Below, piece after piece: positions 41,992 through 51,338 of a stretch of 64,000 nucleotides of DNA (position 1 is its first letter; every line of letters starts with the position of its first letter). Source of the stretch: Candidatus Bathyarchaeota archaeon. Lineage in GTDB: Archaea; Thermoproteota; Bathyarchaeia; TCS64. The stretch is from positions 62,001 through 126,000 of the forward strand of contig JAOZHO010000035.1 of the NCBI GenBank assembly GCA_026014875.1, in the 5' to 3' direction. A program made the position numbers and the translations under genes. The notes under the pieces were generated by a model. It worked only from the letters and a program-made list of their open reading frames with translations. It was not told the DNA's origin and searched no databases.

Positions 41992-44856
41992 TTGTCCGAG
42001 GAAAACGCATTCTCAACGCTCTGCAGGCCAGTGCGGAGGCTCCTCGAGGATAAGGGATTCAAGGAGCCCACGGAGCCCCAGAAGCGCCTCATCCCCAAGG
42101 TCCTCGAGGGCGGCAACGTCCTACTCATCAGCCCCACCGCCACCGGGAAGACCGAGGCTGCAATGCTCCCCGTCCTCCACAAGTACCTTATGTCAGAGCG
42201 CAAGCCCGGCATCAGCATCATCTACGTCACCCCCCTCAGGGCCCTCAACAGGGACATACTGAATCGCATGACCTACTGGTGCAACAGCCTCGACATCCGC
42301 CTCGCGGTCCGCCACGGGGACACCTCCACCCGGGAACGGAACCGCCAGCGCCAGTCCCCCCCGGAGATGCTCATCACCACCCCCGAGACGCTCCAAGCCA
42401 TCCTCAGCGGCCGCACCCTCAGAAGATACCTCAAAGCGGTTCGCTGGGTCATCATCGACGAGATCCACGAACTCGCCGACAACAAACGAGGCAGCCAGCT
42501 CAGCATCGCCCTAGAGCGTATTCGAGAGCTAGCGGACGAAGAATTCCAGATGATCGGCCTAAGCGCCACCATCGGTAGCCCCGACAAGGTGGCCCAGTTC
42601 CTCGTAGGCAAAGACCGAGAAGTGGAGATCCTCCAGGTCGCCGCATTCAGGGACACCCACCTCGAGATCGTCTACCCCGAGCCCGGGCCAAGCGACTACG
42701 ACCTCGCCACGGAACTATTCACCCACCCCGAGGTCGCCGCCCGCCTCAGGGTAATGAGAGGCCTCATCGAGGACCACGAGACCACCCTCGTATTCACCAA
42801 CACACGGAGCACGTCGGAGCTCATAACGAGCCGCTTCAACGTCTGGGACATGGACTTCCCCCTCAGCATCCACCACGGCAGCCTCGCCAAGACCACACGC
42901 ATCGCAGCCGAGAAAGGGCTCAGACAGGGAGACCTCAAGACAGTGGTCTGCACCTCCAGCCTCGAACTGGGCATCGACATAGGCCACATCGACCTCGTCA
43001 TACAGTACAACAGCCCCCGCCAGGTCACCCGACTCCTCCAACGAGTCGGCCGGAGCGGCCACAACATCGGGGAACAGGCCAAGGGAGTCATCATCGCGAT
43101 GAACAGCGAGGACTGCCTCGAATCCATGGTCATCTGCCGCAGAGGCCTCCAGGAGATCATGGAACCCCTCATCGTCCCCGAGAAACCCTACGACGTCGTC
43201 GTCAACCAGATCGTCGCCGAGTTCATGAGCCGGAGCCGAATATACTTCCTCCAAGCCCAGAAACTGTTCAGCAGAGCCTACCCATTCAAAGACATCACGG
43301 AGGACGAGATCCGGTTCGTCGCCCGCTACATGCACAACCGATTCCCCCGGATGGCATGGGTGAGCGAGGAAGACGAGGTCATCATCCGCCCCAGAGGCAA
43401 CCGGAAGACCATCTACCGCTACTTCTTCGACAACCTCAGCATGATCCCCGACGAGAAAACCTACCTAGTCATAGACACCGCCGAGGACGCCCCCGTCGGC
43501 ATCCTCCAAGAGGCCTTCGTCGCAGAATACGCAAAGCCCGGAGTCAAATTCGTCATCAGGGGACGCCCCTGGAAGATCCTCAACATCCACAACGACAAGA
43601 TCTATGTCCGCGCAGAGGACGACCCCACGGGCGCCATCCCCAGCTGGGTAGGAGAGGAGATCCCCGTCCCACAGGAGGTAGCCCTGGAGGTGGGAAGGAT
43701 CAAGGCGAGAGTCGAGGAGGGGGTCCTCCGAGGCGACACGACGAGCCAGATCGCCAAGGAACTGGAGAAAGAATACCCCGCCCAGGCAGCCACCATAGAA
43801 AAGGCCATCTCCGAGATAGTGGAGCACGTCGACCTAGACTACTCCGTTCCCACCGACAAACGGGTCGTTGTCGAGGACTGGGGGGAGAACGTCATCGTCC
43901 ACGCCAACTTCGGCACACTCGTGAACAGGACCCTCGCACGGCTCCTGGGCCACATCATCTCAGAGGACACGGGCTACCCTGTCGGCGTCCAGCAGGAGAC
44001 CTACACGGTGGTCACCCAGACCGTGGGAGCCGTTGACTCGAACTATGTCGCAAAGCTCCTTACCAGCCTCCACGAGAACGACCTCGAGGCCATCATGAAG
44101 GACGCCGTCACCAAGACCGGGCTCTTCAAGCGCCGCCTCATCAACGTGGCCCGGAAATCCGGCGCCCTCAGCAAGTACGCCAACTTTAGCAACATCACCT
44201 TGGGCCGCCTCCTGAAGAGCTTCGAGGGCACCTGCATCTACGAGGAGGCGATGAAGGACACCGAGAGGAAGGACCTCGACCTCCAAGCCACCATCGGGGT
44301 CATCAAGCAGATCGGTGAGGGGGAGATCGAGGTGGTCCGCATCGACAACCGGGGGCAGATCACTCCCCTCGCAGAGATGGTGGTGAAGGGGATGAGCATG
44401 AGAGCCGACATCGTGCCCCCCGACAAGATCACAAGAATCATCGTCGAGTCCGCCAAAGCCCGCATCCTCAACGAGACGAGGACCCTCGCCTGCCTCACCA
44501 AGAGGGACCACGTCGAGACCCACCGGATCAAAGAACTCCCCGAAAAGATCGAGTGCCCCCGATGCGGTTCCACGGAGCTCGGAATATTCGACAGGAACAT
44601 CGACGAGGTCTACCAGGAACTAGGGAAAGAGAAGCCCGGCATCAAGAGGACCGGGGAACGCTGGTGGGAGAGGGGTAAGGACGCCTCCAAGCTCATATCC
44701 ATGTACGGCAGGAGAGGAGCAATAGTAGCCACAGCGAAGCGGGTGGACTTCACCGAGGCCTGGGACCTCCTCGCCGAGACCGAAGGAGAATCCGAGGAAT
44801 TCTACGAAAGAGTCGTCGACGCCGAGAGGAACGCCCTGAAGCGAGGCTTCCGCTAA
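41992..44856 (+). CDS. lhr: Lhr-Core superfamily 2 DNA/RNA helicase
   Basis: 954 residues. Walker A is SPTATGKTEAA, the DEAH-type box is DEIHELADNKRG, motif III LSATIG, and motifs V and VI lie in CTSSLELGIDIGHIDLVIQY and RLLQRVGRSGHN. A winged helix and the large Lhr beta-barrel domain follow. A CPRCGSTELG zinc element sits near the C-terminus, where Lhr-type proteins of this group can carry a metal motif. Lhr unwinds forks and RNA-DNA hybrids in repair. The start is TTG at 41992. A GTCTCAT palindrome lies in its leader region. Confidence 0.9.
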   Translation: MSEENAFSTLCRPVRRLLEDKGFKEPTEPQKRLIPKVLEGGNVLLISPTATGKTEAAMLPVLHKYLMSERKPGISIIYVTPLRALNRDILNRMTYWCNSLDIRLAVRHGDTSTRERNRQRQSPPEMLITTPETLQAILSGRTLRRYLKAVRWVIIDEIHELADNKRGSQLSIALERIRELADEEFQMIGLSATIGSPDKVAQFLVGKDREVEILQVAAFRDTHLEIVYPEPGPSDYDLATELFTHPEVAARLRVMRGLIEDHETTLVFTNTRSTSELITSRFNVWDMDFPLSIHHGSLAKTTRIAAEKGLRQGDLKTVVCTSSLELGIDIGHIDLVIQYNSPRQVTRLLQRVGRSGHNIGEQAKGVIIAMNSEDCLESMVICRRGLQEIMEPLIVPEKPYDVVVNQIVAEFMSRSRIYFLQAQKLFSRAYPFKDITEDEIRFVARYMHNRFPRMAWVSEEDEVIIRPRGNRKTIYRYFFDNLSMIPDEKTYLVIDTAEDAPVGILQEAFVAEYAKPGVKFVIRGRPWKILNIHNDKIYVRAEDDPTGAIPSWVGEEIPVPQEVALEVGRIKARVEEGVLRGDTTSQIAKELEKEYPAQAATIEKAISEIVEHVDLDYSVPTDKRVVVEDWGENVIVHANFGTLVNRTLARLLGHIISEDTGYPVGVQQETYTVVTQTVGAVDSNYVAKLLTSLHENDLEAIMKDAVTKTGLFKRRLINVARKSGALSKYANFSNITLGRLLKSFEGTCIYEEAMKDTERKDLDLQATIGVIKQIGEGEIEVVRIDNRGQITPLAEMVVKGMSMRADIVPPDKITRIIVESAKARILNETRTLACLTKRDHVETHRIKELPEKIECPRCGSTELGIFDRNIDEVYQELGKEKPGIKRTGERWWERGKDASKLISMYGRRGAIVATAKRVDFTEAWDLLAETEGESEEFYERVVDAERNALKRGFR

Positions 44857-44906
44857 CCCCCACGAGCGCCAACGATATAGATTCGAAGCCCCCAGATCAC
44901 ACCGAG

Positions 44907-45575
44907 ATGACCAAGATCGGTATGCTCACCATCGGCCAGTCCCCCCGGGACGACATCATCCCACCCCTCAAGGAGATCCTGGGGCCGGACCACGAGACCC
45001 TCGAGGCGGGAGCCCTCGACGATGTGACCCGGGAGGAGATCGATGATCTGGAGTTCAGACCCGATGATTACCTCCTCGTCTCCCGGCTCAGGGACGGAGC
45101 GGAGGTCAAGATCCACAAGAGGTTCATCCTACCCCACCTCCAGAAGCGAATTCACGAACTCGAGAAGAAAGGAGCGACGCTCACCGTCATCATGTGCACG
45201 GGAAAATTCCCACCCTTCCACTCCCAGGGCCTAGTAGTCACCCCCCAGGAGATCCTCAAAGGCGTCCTCGAAGCTACCCTAAAAAACGGTAAACTAGCAG
45301 TGGTTTACCCGGCGGAAGAGCAAACCCACAAGGCGGAAGGCGATTTCGGAAGGAACGGCATAACAGTCTACGCTGATCACCTGTCCCCCTACGAGGAAAA
45401 AAACGAGCTCGAGCAATTGGCTGAGAGATTAAAGGAGCAGGACCCTGCCCTCATATTCCTCAACTGCTTCGGATATAGCCCCAGGGTCAAAACGATTATC
45501 GCGGAGAGAACGGGCAAACCGGTGATCCATTCAAACGTGGTCGTGGCAAGGGTCCTGAAGGAGCTGGCGAACTAA
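44907..45575 (+). CDS. AroM family protein
   Basis: 222 residues matching AroM over its length: KIGMLTIGQSPRDDI at the N-terminus, the RLRDGAEVKI segment, TVIMCTGKFPPF in the middle and DPALIFLNCFGYSP toward the end. AroM is often found beside amino-acid racemase or hydantoin genes, and its cysteines resemble the Asp/Glu racemase fold; its reaction is not established. A TATA-like GATATAGATT about 30 bp upstream implies a leaderless start. It overlaps the end of rlmE by 4 bp. Confidence 0.8.
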   Translation: MTKIGMLTIGQSPRDDIIPPLKEILGPDHETLEAGALDDVTREEIDDLEFRPDDYLLVSRLRDGAEVKIHKRFILPHLQKRIHELEKKGATLTVIMCTGKFPPFHSQGLVVTPQEILKGVLEATLKNGKLAVVYPAEEQTHKAEGDFGRNGITVYADHLSPYEEKNELEQLAERLKEQDPALIFLNCFGYSPRVKTIIAERTGKPVIHSNVVVARVLKELAN

Positions 45576-46252
45576 CATTCTTCTTCCTCCTCCGGACGGA
45601 ACCCCTCGGGCAACCGCCTAGGCGACTTCAGCCGGTGAGCAACCAAGTATATCTCGGAGCTATGCTTCCTCGAGGCCTTCGGCTTCACTATTTTAACCTG
45701 CTCGAACATCTCCCTGACCTCCTGGACATATAGGTCATGCTCTGCTCCCTGGAACGTTTTCACCACGAGCCAGCCGTCCCTCTGCAGAAGCTCATCAGCG
45801 ATAACAAGGGTTACCCTGGCGAGGTGGATCTGCCGAAATTGGTCCAGATCCCAGTTTCCACTGACATCTGGAGACATATCCGAGAGGATGACATCCACCT
45901 TACCCTGGAAGAACTCACGGATTTCGTTGAGGGTATCATCCGATGTAATATCTCCGACGAGGGTTTCGACGCCGGGAAGCCCCAGAGGACTGATCTCCTG
46001 GAGATCAACCCCCAAGATCAAACCTTCCTCCCCCATTTCCTCACTCGCGACCTGAAGCCACCCACCGGGGGCAGAACCCAAATCCAAGACCTTTCTGGCT
46101 CCTTTGAATAAATGGAACCTCTCCTCGATCTGTATCAGCTTAAACGCGGCCCTGGAAAGGTATCCCTCCTTCTTCGCCATGAGGTGATAATACTCCCTCT
46201 TCCTCTCGCTGAGCCATCTCTTGGACATTGCCGCCCTAGACTCCTTAGGCAT
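45572..46252 (-). CDS. rlmE: 23S rRNA 2'-O-methyltransferase RlmE/FtsJ
   Basis: 226 residues. The RrmJ fold is seen from YLSRAAFKLIQI (catalytic Lys) through LDLGSAPGGWLQVA (SAM loop), LSDMSPDVSGNW (Asp), and LVVKTFQG (Lys) to EIYLVA (Glu), giving the K-D-K-E tetrad. It modifies the A-loop U of large-subunit rRNA. The first ATG overlaps the trm1 stop by 8 bp; an internal ATG at 46228 is possible. The acidic tail EEEEEC is extra. Confidence 0.9.
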   Translation of the reverse strand: MPKESRAAMSKRWLSERKREYYHLMAKKEGYLSRAAFKLIQIEERFHLFKGARKVLDLGSAPGGWLQVASEEMGEEGLILGVDLQEISPLGLPGVETLVGDITSDDTLNEIREFFQGKVDVILSDMSPDVSGNWDLDQFRQIHLARVTLVIADELLQRDGWLVVKTFQGAEHDLYVQEVREMFEQVKIVKPKASRKHSSEIYLVAHRLKSPRRLPEGFRPEEEEEC

Positions 46253-47438
46253 CGGCTTCTAAAATGATTCCCTTTACCGCCTCAACCGGCGCGTCAGTCT
46301 TCAATCCCCTGCTGTCAGTATGACTCCTCGTCGCCTTGAACCCAGCCGCCTTAAGTCCATCAATGACGGGTTCGATACGCCTCGACGCCACGCCCAGATC
46401 CGAACTCAACTCGTCTATCACGAAGAAGCCGGGGGGCATCCCTATTTCCCCTCTGACGTTCCCGATGATCTTCATGAGCCTCCTGTTGCTGCCGATGAAT
46501 GAATCCTCGGAGCACTCGATCATATCGGAGCAGAACCCTGCATCGGCGAGGTCCCCGAGCCAGAGAGGACCCTCCGCTTTCATCTCCGATCCGCAAACAT
46601 CGCAGAAACCCCCTTCCTTAGCGAGTCCGCCTCTCACAGAGCGAAAACTCCTGCACCCGGAGCAGTAGAGGAGGTACCCCATCTCCCTGAGGCTCTCATC
46701 CGCCCTCCTCTTCCCCCTATCCAACCGCATATAAAGCCGAATATAATGGTCTGCGAAGAAACCGAAAACGGGCATCGACGCGACCTCGTGCACAGCGGCA
46801 CCCCTAACAAAGGCACCAGCCAAGATCCTCAACGCGGATTCGTGGCTGTATCCCGTCCTCAGCGACGTGCTCCCGTATTTCCGGAGGCAAGCCCTCACAT
46901 TGACCCCGCAGAGGGGAGCCATATCCGTGGCAGTCAGGGCGACCATCCCGTCTCTCCTGGTAGCCCGCGTGGCCGTATCGATGAATGGAGCGGGAGTTCC
47001 GTAAGGGTCGATATCCGTGTAGTCGAATCGAGCCAGGGGTCGAGCGTGCAGCGACAGGAGAAGATTGGCCTCCATCCTCCTCACCCGTACCCTGTCACCC
47101 ACTCCGTTCATCCGGATGTTCCCCTCGGCGAGCCTGATCGCATGGTAACTCATGTCCCCCAGCACCGCTTCACGGACACCTGGTACCTCGAGGGCCATCC
47201 TGATCCCCCTGATTCCGGTTCCGCACATGGGTTCACATATCGTCAGTGGCCTAGACAGGCGCCTCTGGAGAGCGCCGAGGGCCAGAATCGCCGAGTCCCT
47301 GTTCATTTTCATGACCGGGTTGTAAAAAACAGGCGCCCGAGATCGGGCTCCCTCGAGTGTCTCGCCCTCCGATGGGGAAAGCTTGGGGATCATGATCCTG
47401 GCCATCCCCTCCGTGACGAGGGCCTTGGGGTACTCCAT
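46245..47438 (-). CDS. trm1: tRNA (guanine26-N2)-dimethyltransferase
   Basis: 397 residues. It has VTEGMARIMIP at the N-terminus, VFYNPVMKMNRD, the SAM site ICEPMCGTGIRGIRMA, catalytic DIDPYGTPAPFID, and a C-terminal zinc-binding domain with CSGCRSF and CDVCGSEM. This is the complete Trm1 layout. It modifies G26 of most tRNAs. It precedes rlmE in the same transcript, making a two-gene RNA-methylation operon. Confidence 0.95.
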   Translation of the reverse strand: MEYPKALVTEGMARIMIPKLSPSEGETLEGARSRAPVFYNPVMKMNRDSAILALGALQRRLSRPLTICEPMCGTGIRGIRMALEVPGVREAVLGDMSYHAIRLAEGNIRMNGVGDRVRVRRMEANLLLSLHARPLARFDYTDIDPYGTPAPFIDTATRATRRDGMVALTATDMAPLCGVNVRACLRKYGSTSLRTGYSHESALRILAGAFVRGAAVHEVASMPVFGFFADHYIRLYMRLDRGKRRADESLREMGYLLYCSGCRSFRSVRGGLAKEGGFCDVCGSEMKAEGPLWLGDLADAGFCSDMIECSEDSFIGSNRRLMKIIGNVRGEIGMPPGFFVIDELSSDLGVASRRIEPVIDGLKAAGFKATRSHTDSRGLKTDAPVEAVKGIILEADA

Positions 47439-47534
47439 CCAGACTATCTACAGAGCTCGGGGTTATTACTTTAGCCCATCCAACCGGAAATGCTTATAGC
47501 GTCAAAGATTGTTGACAGTAAAGGGGTTCCATGG

Positions 47535-48596
47535 ATGTCTCTCCGTTTTAAGAAAGGGAGAGCTAACTCCATTACCCCGGAGCTTCTAACTGACCGAAGG
47601 GTGCAGCTCCTCCTGGGATGGTTCGTCCAAGGGGATATCGAGACCCTTCAGCCGGTTCTGGACCAAGAGGACGGCATAAGATACCCCGCACTGGACCCCA
47701 TCGTCGACGATCCGTCCGGTGCTGAACCGTTCCTGGAGTCCCTGGTTTACAACAAGATTCTCGATAAACGTGCCTGCGGATATATTCTCTCCTGTAAAGG
47801 CTGTGGGGCGATCCTTTCCCTAGAGGTGGAAAGAGAGGATGCTTCAAACGGAGACGGGCCAAATCCGACATTTGAATCCAAAATGAGATGCCGACGATGC
47901 GGATCCAACTCTACAATCGACGAATCATCCTTGAGACCCGTTTATAGTTACACGATTCACCCGGATGCCATCGAGGTCGCATCCAGCATGCTCCTCGTGA
48001 AACCCCTTCTTGATTTTCTCTCTGAACGAGGATTCACCACGCATAGCCCGGGAATCCTGACCGGGAATTCCGATATCCAGCACATCTTCGACATCATCGC
48101 GTATCCCGAGGGGCGAGAGGACAGATCTCTGGCCATCGATTTCGCCATCTCCCATCAAGCCCACGGAGAAGCCCCAGTGATCGCCATGTTCGCTAAATCC
48201 TACGACTGTAACCCCTTCAAGTCTCTCCTTGTAGCCATCCCCCGACTCACAAAGTCAGCGAAACTATTGGCGAAACAATATGGAATAGAATGCCTAGAGA
48301 CGAAGGATACGGAAGGGCTCTGGAAGAAGTTGATACGTGCGATACCCCCGGCAGCCAAGATGGATTTCGAGACCCTCGACGTGATGACCCTCCTAGCCCT
48401 CCCGGATCACCTGAGGAAGACGGCCTCCATCGTCTGCGACGAGGGGAGAATAACCGCTCGGGGAGTCTCGGATGTCACTCGGAGGTCGAGGGCGGTGGAG
48501 AGCGGGTACTTGAACCAGCTCGTCCAGATGGGATACCTCCGGAAAGATCGGGGAGGCAGAAGGGTGTATTTCTCTGTCAGGGAGGAAGATGAGTGA
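47535..48596 (+). CDS. Zinc-ribbon, nuclease-like and winged-helix protein coupled to a MinD-like ATPase
   Basis: 353 residues, not a named family. A central zinc ribbon (LSCKGCGAIL and MRCRRCGSNS) is followed by a domain with restriction-endonuclease-like features: FDIIAYPEG, an acidic LAIDFAIS, then VIAMFAKSYDCNPFKSLLVAIPRLTKSAKLLA. A C-terminal winged helix follows (IVCDEGRITARGVSDVTRRS, YLNQLVQMGYLRKDRGGRRVYF). The TATA-like GCTTATAGCG at about 47493 favours the ATG at 47535 over that at 47490. The last 8 bp overlap the next gene. Nuclease activity is inferred only. Confidence 0.65.
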   Translation: MSLRFKKGRANSITPELLTDRRVQLLLGWFVQGDIETLQPVLDQEDGIRYPALDPIVDDPSGAEPFLESLVYNKILDKRACGYILSCKGCGAILSLEVEREDASNGDGPNPTFESKMRCRRCGSNSTIDESSLRPVYSYTIHPDAIEVASSMLLVKPLLDFLSERGFTTHSPGILTGNSDIQHIFDIIAYPEGREDRSLAIDFAISHQAHGEAPVIAMFAKSYDCNPFKSLLVAIPRLTKSAKLLAKQYGIECLETKDTEGLWKKLIRAIPPAAKMDFETLDVMTLLALPDHLRKTASIVCDEGRITARGVSDVTRRSRAVESGYLNQLVQMGYLRKDRGGRRVYFSVREEDE

Positions 48597-49377
48597 AATG
48601 CCCCGGATGATCTCGATCCACTCCAGCAGGGGGGGCACAGGGAAGAGCCTCATCGCCAGCAACCTCGCCGCCATCCTCGCCTCCAGGGGGCTCAACGTGG
48701 CGCTCCTCGATTTCGACTTCAGGGCCCCCAGCCTCTCCACGATATTCCAGGCAGAGAAATGCTCCCACCGCTACATGAACGACTACATCGATGGCAAGGC
48801 CAAGCTCGGAGAGGTCATGGTGGACCTCAGCGAGAGCCTCGGATGCAGTGGGATGCTCAGGGTGGGCTTCGCGAACGTGGAGCTGGACGCCATGCGGGAA
48901 ATCGCGAGGAAAGACAGGAAGTGGCAGGCCAGGGCGCTGAAGAAGGTGCTCCGCCTCAAGGAGGAGCTCTCGGATCTGATGGGCGCCAGCCTGATCCTGA
49001 TTGACACCAGCCCCGGGATCCAGTACTCCTCTGTGAACGCTGTGGTGGGCTCGGATCTCTCCATGATCGTCGCCACCATGGATATCCTGGACCTGGAGGG
49101 GTCCCAGAGGATGTACAGGGACCTCTACCAGCCCTTCGAGAAGAAGGCCCTCATAGTCATCAACAAGGCGATGCCCCACGACATATTCGGGGAAAGCAAA
49201 AACGCCCTCATAGAGGAGGTGAGGACCCGATTCTCCCAGCCCCCGCTCGCAATCATACCCTGCTTCTGCGACATCCTCCTCGCCCAGAGGGCCTCCCTCT
49301 TCATCAAAGACAAGCCGGAGCATCCCTTCACGTGGACCCTGAATGAAATCGCCTTGCGGATCGAGAAGATCATATAG
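48589..49377 (+). CDS. ParA/MinD-family P-loop ATPase
   Basis: 262 residues. The deviant Walker A motif is HSSRGGTGKSLIASN with the signature lysine, switch I is LLDFDFRAPSLS, and the Walker B strand is LILIDTSPGIQYSS. This family dimerises with ATP on DNA or membrane to position other proteins. The ATG overlaps the upstream gene by 8 bp, so the two proteins are probably made together. A diverged copy of its last 50 codons survives at 51186-51338. Confidence 0.8.
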   Translation: MSEMPRMISIHSSRGGTGKSLIASNLAAILASRGLNVALLDFDFRAPSLSTIFQAEKCSHRYMNDYIDGKAKLGEVMVDLSESLGCSGMLRVGFANVELDAMREIARKDRKWQARALKKVLRLKEELSDLMGASLILIDTSPGIQYSSVNAVVGSDLSMIVATMDILDLEGSQRMYRDLYQPFEKKALIVINKAMPHDIFGESKNALIEEVRTRFSQPPLAIIPCFCDILLAQRASLFIKDKPEHPFTWTLNEIALRIEKII

Positions 49378-49511
49378 AAAAATATCTACCAAGCATAGGG
49401 CAACGCACGCGAGGTAAAATAAACAATAGCGATGAGAGTCGATTGATAAGGACAGACAATCACACACGTGAGGAAACCTTAATCGTGATAGATGAAATCA
49501 CTTTCTGAAGC

Positions 49512-49880
49512 TCAGCCCACTTTCTCTGTTGCTCTCATCTCAGCGCTGCCTCTAGGGATTTCAAGTGTTGCCAAGTAGTTTTCAGGCATCTTCATTATAT
49601 CGTCCCTTCTCAAGATAACTGTGGATTTCACATAAATTCGGATGGTTTTCACTTGAAATGTCCACTCAACGGGGTATTTCACAGGAAGTAGACTAGGAGA
49701 GAACTTTGTAATGTCCACGACATCGCTCGAATTATCGGGGTGCAAGAAATAGGCAGATAGCCCCGTTGGAAGAGATGGAGGCGCCAAGATATTTCCTGTA
49801 GATGCATCAAAACCAACGGTTGAGTTGTTGTTTAGGCCAAACAGTAGATTCGCAGAGTATCTCGACGCTTTGATGCTCAA
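49512..49880 (-). pseudogene. Fragment of a surface-protein module
   Basis: 122 residues. The sequence NLLFGLNNNSTVGFDASTGN, APPSLPTGLSAYFLHP, then VEWTFQVKTIRI resembles an N-terminal module of secreted bacterial/archaeal surface proteins (NATxGFD, APPxPPxGxxAYF, W-x-L-x-V pattern). No signal peptide is present and the rest of such a protein is missing, so it is probably a fragment. It starts 10 bp after the fic stop, in the same AT-rich cassette. Confidence 0.4.
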
Positions 49881-49889
49881 TGAGGTTTA

Positions 49890-50882
49890 TCACTCATCTA
49901 ATGCGTCCTCTCTCTTAAGCTGTTTATATTTCATTTCTTTTTGATAATTTATTATTTCCTGTTCCCTTATGTACCATCTATTGTTCTCTTTAAATGCCCC
50001 TATTCTCCCTTTTCTGGCTAATAAACCCAAATAATTTACTGAATAAGAGGTAAGTTTACTTGCCTGTGTTAAAGTAATTATTTTAGGTTCTTCCAATGCA
50101 TTTAAATATATATCTAATGCATTTTCTGCACTTCTTGCTATATAATTTATAAAGGGTTTATAATTACCTAGATCGGCTTCTTGTAAAGAATCAAGGTACT
50201 TCGTTCTTTCTTTCTGTGTAATGTTTATTATGAAAGGATATCCATTTTTCATTAATATGGCATTCATTAACAATCTAGCGGTTCTACCGTTCCCATCAGA
50301 AAAAGGATGAATGTGCACAAATTTATGGTGAAATAATGCGGCCTGTTCTATTGGAGAATATTCTTCAAGATTTTTTTCAAGCCATTTTAACAATTCATTC
50401 ATTAATCTAGGAATTTCTGCACTCTTTGGAGGGGAGAAAGTAGCGCCCGCTATTCTCACCCCTACTTTCCGATATACGCCTGCGTAATCCCCTATATCGT
50501 GCAGTATCAGTGAATGTAGTTTTAAAACAGCCTCTTCAGTTAAAGGAGTATTTTCATAAACTAATTTCTCAATGAAATTTATTGCATACGGATGATTTTT
50601 TGCTCCAAGAGAATCTTGAATTGGTTTCGATCCAATTGTAAGGCCCTCTTCCAATACTAATCGGGTTTCATTGAGTGTTAAAGTACTCCCTTCAATGGCG
50701 TTTGAATTGTATGTGTATTCTATCATCAATTCATGTTTCAATCTTTTAAGAAAAATTGGATCAAAGGGCCGATGAGCATCTAGGACAACCTTTTTCTCAA
50801 TTATTCTTTTATGGATATTTTCGTCAAGCAAACTCATTGGAGTTAATATCATACCGTCAATACGAAACAATATTGATCGCAT
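49890..50882 (-). CDS. Fic-domain AMP-transferase with C-terminal helix-turn-helix
   Basis: About 330 residues. The catalytic motif is HIHPFSDGNGRTARLL. The N-terminal inhibitory helix is present as SNAIEG, making this a self-inhibited class II Fic. The C-terminus has a winged helix (LTQASKLTSYSVNYLGLLARKGRIGAFKENNRW), so it may bind its own promoter. Fic enzymes transfer AMP to hydroxyl groups of target proteins. The frame extends to 50933, but the added codons are made of the upstream repeats, so ATG 50882 is preferred. The gene is strongly AT-rich compared with its flanks. Confidence 0.85.
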   Translation of the reverse strand: MRSILFRIDGMILTPMSLLDENIHKRIIEKKVVLDAHRPFDPIFLKRLKHELMIEYTYNSNAIEGSTLTLNETRLVLEEGLTIGSKPIQDSLGAKNHPYAINFIEKLVYENTPLTEEAVLKLHSLILHDIGDYAGVYRKVGVRIAGATFSPPKSAEIPRLMNELLKWLEKNLEEYSPIEQAALFHHKFVHIHPFSDGNGRTARLLMNAILMKNGYPFIINITQKERTKYLDSLQEADLGNYKPFINYIARSAENALDIYLNALEEPKIITLTQASKLTSYSVNYLGLLARKGRIGAFKENNRWYIREQEIINYQKEMKYKQLKREDALDE

Positions 50883-50912
50883 AATTGCCTCACCAGTCAA
50901 TATAAAAACATA

Positions 50913-51003
50913 TTGATCAATATTGAGGTGCATTGATCCGTGCGATATATGATGTTGATCAATATTGAGGTGTATTGATCCGCGCGATAAAGGGCATTGA
51001 TCG
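50913..51003. repeat. Tandem ATTGATC-containing repeats upstream of fic
   Basis: A 35-bp unit beginning TTGATCAATATTGAGGTG occurs at 50913-50947 and 50955-50989 (period 42 bp), with a third partial ATTGATCG at about 50996. In total five TTGATC sites lie in 90 bp directly upstream of fic. The layout suits cooperative operators, most simply for the winged helix of Fic itself. Confidence 0.7.
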
Positions 51004-51185
51004 AATAAGCCGATAATTGAAGATTCACTAATAAAATCTGAAAAATAAATTGATTTAACGTATAAAGTCTAAACTGAAATCTTCATAGGTAAAAGACTGT
51101 TTTCCTTTAGTCGAAGTTTTCATTCCCTTCGAATTTACAATTTAAGGAAAAAAGGGGAACGAGACGGGAGATATCTCCACTTGTA

Positions 51186-51338
51186 GTGAGGTTCTCTCAG
51201 CCCCCGCTCGCCATTGTGCCGTGTTTCGGCGATATCCTTCTCGCCCATAGGGCCTACCTATTCATCAGAGACAAGCCGGGGCATCCCTTCACATGGACTA
51301 TGAACGAGATCGCTTTACGGGTCGAGAAGATCATATAG
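51186..51338 (+). pseudogene. 3' fragment of a second MinD-like ATPase gene
   Basis: The last 50 codons read RFSQPPLAIVPCFGDILLAH, then HPFTWTMNEIALRVEKII and TAG. They closely match the C-terminus of the ATPase ending at 49377 (RFSQPPLAIIPCFCDILLAQ). Many DNA differences are silent or conservative, so the copy diverged while still functional. Its 5' part is gone, and the AT-rich Fic cassette lies in its place. Confidence 0.75.

Noticed and set aside
50913-51003. CRISPR array
   Set aside because: Only two to three units, 7-bp spacing between 35-bp units, and no cas genes; the layout is operator-like.
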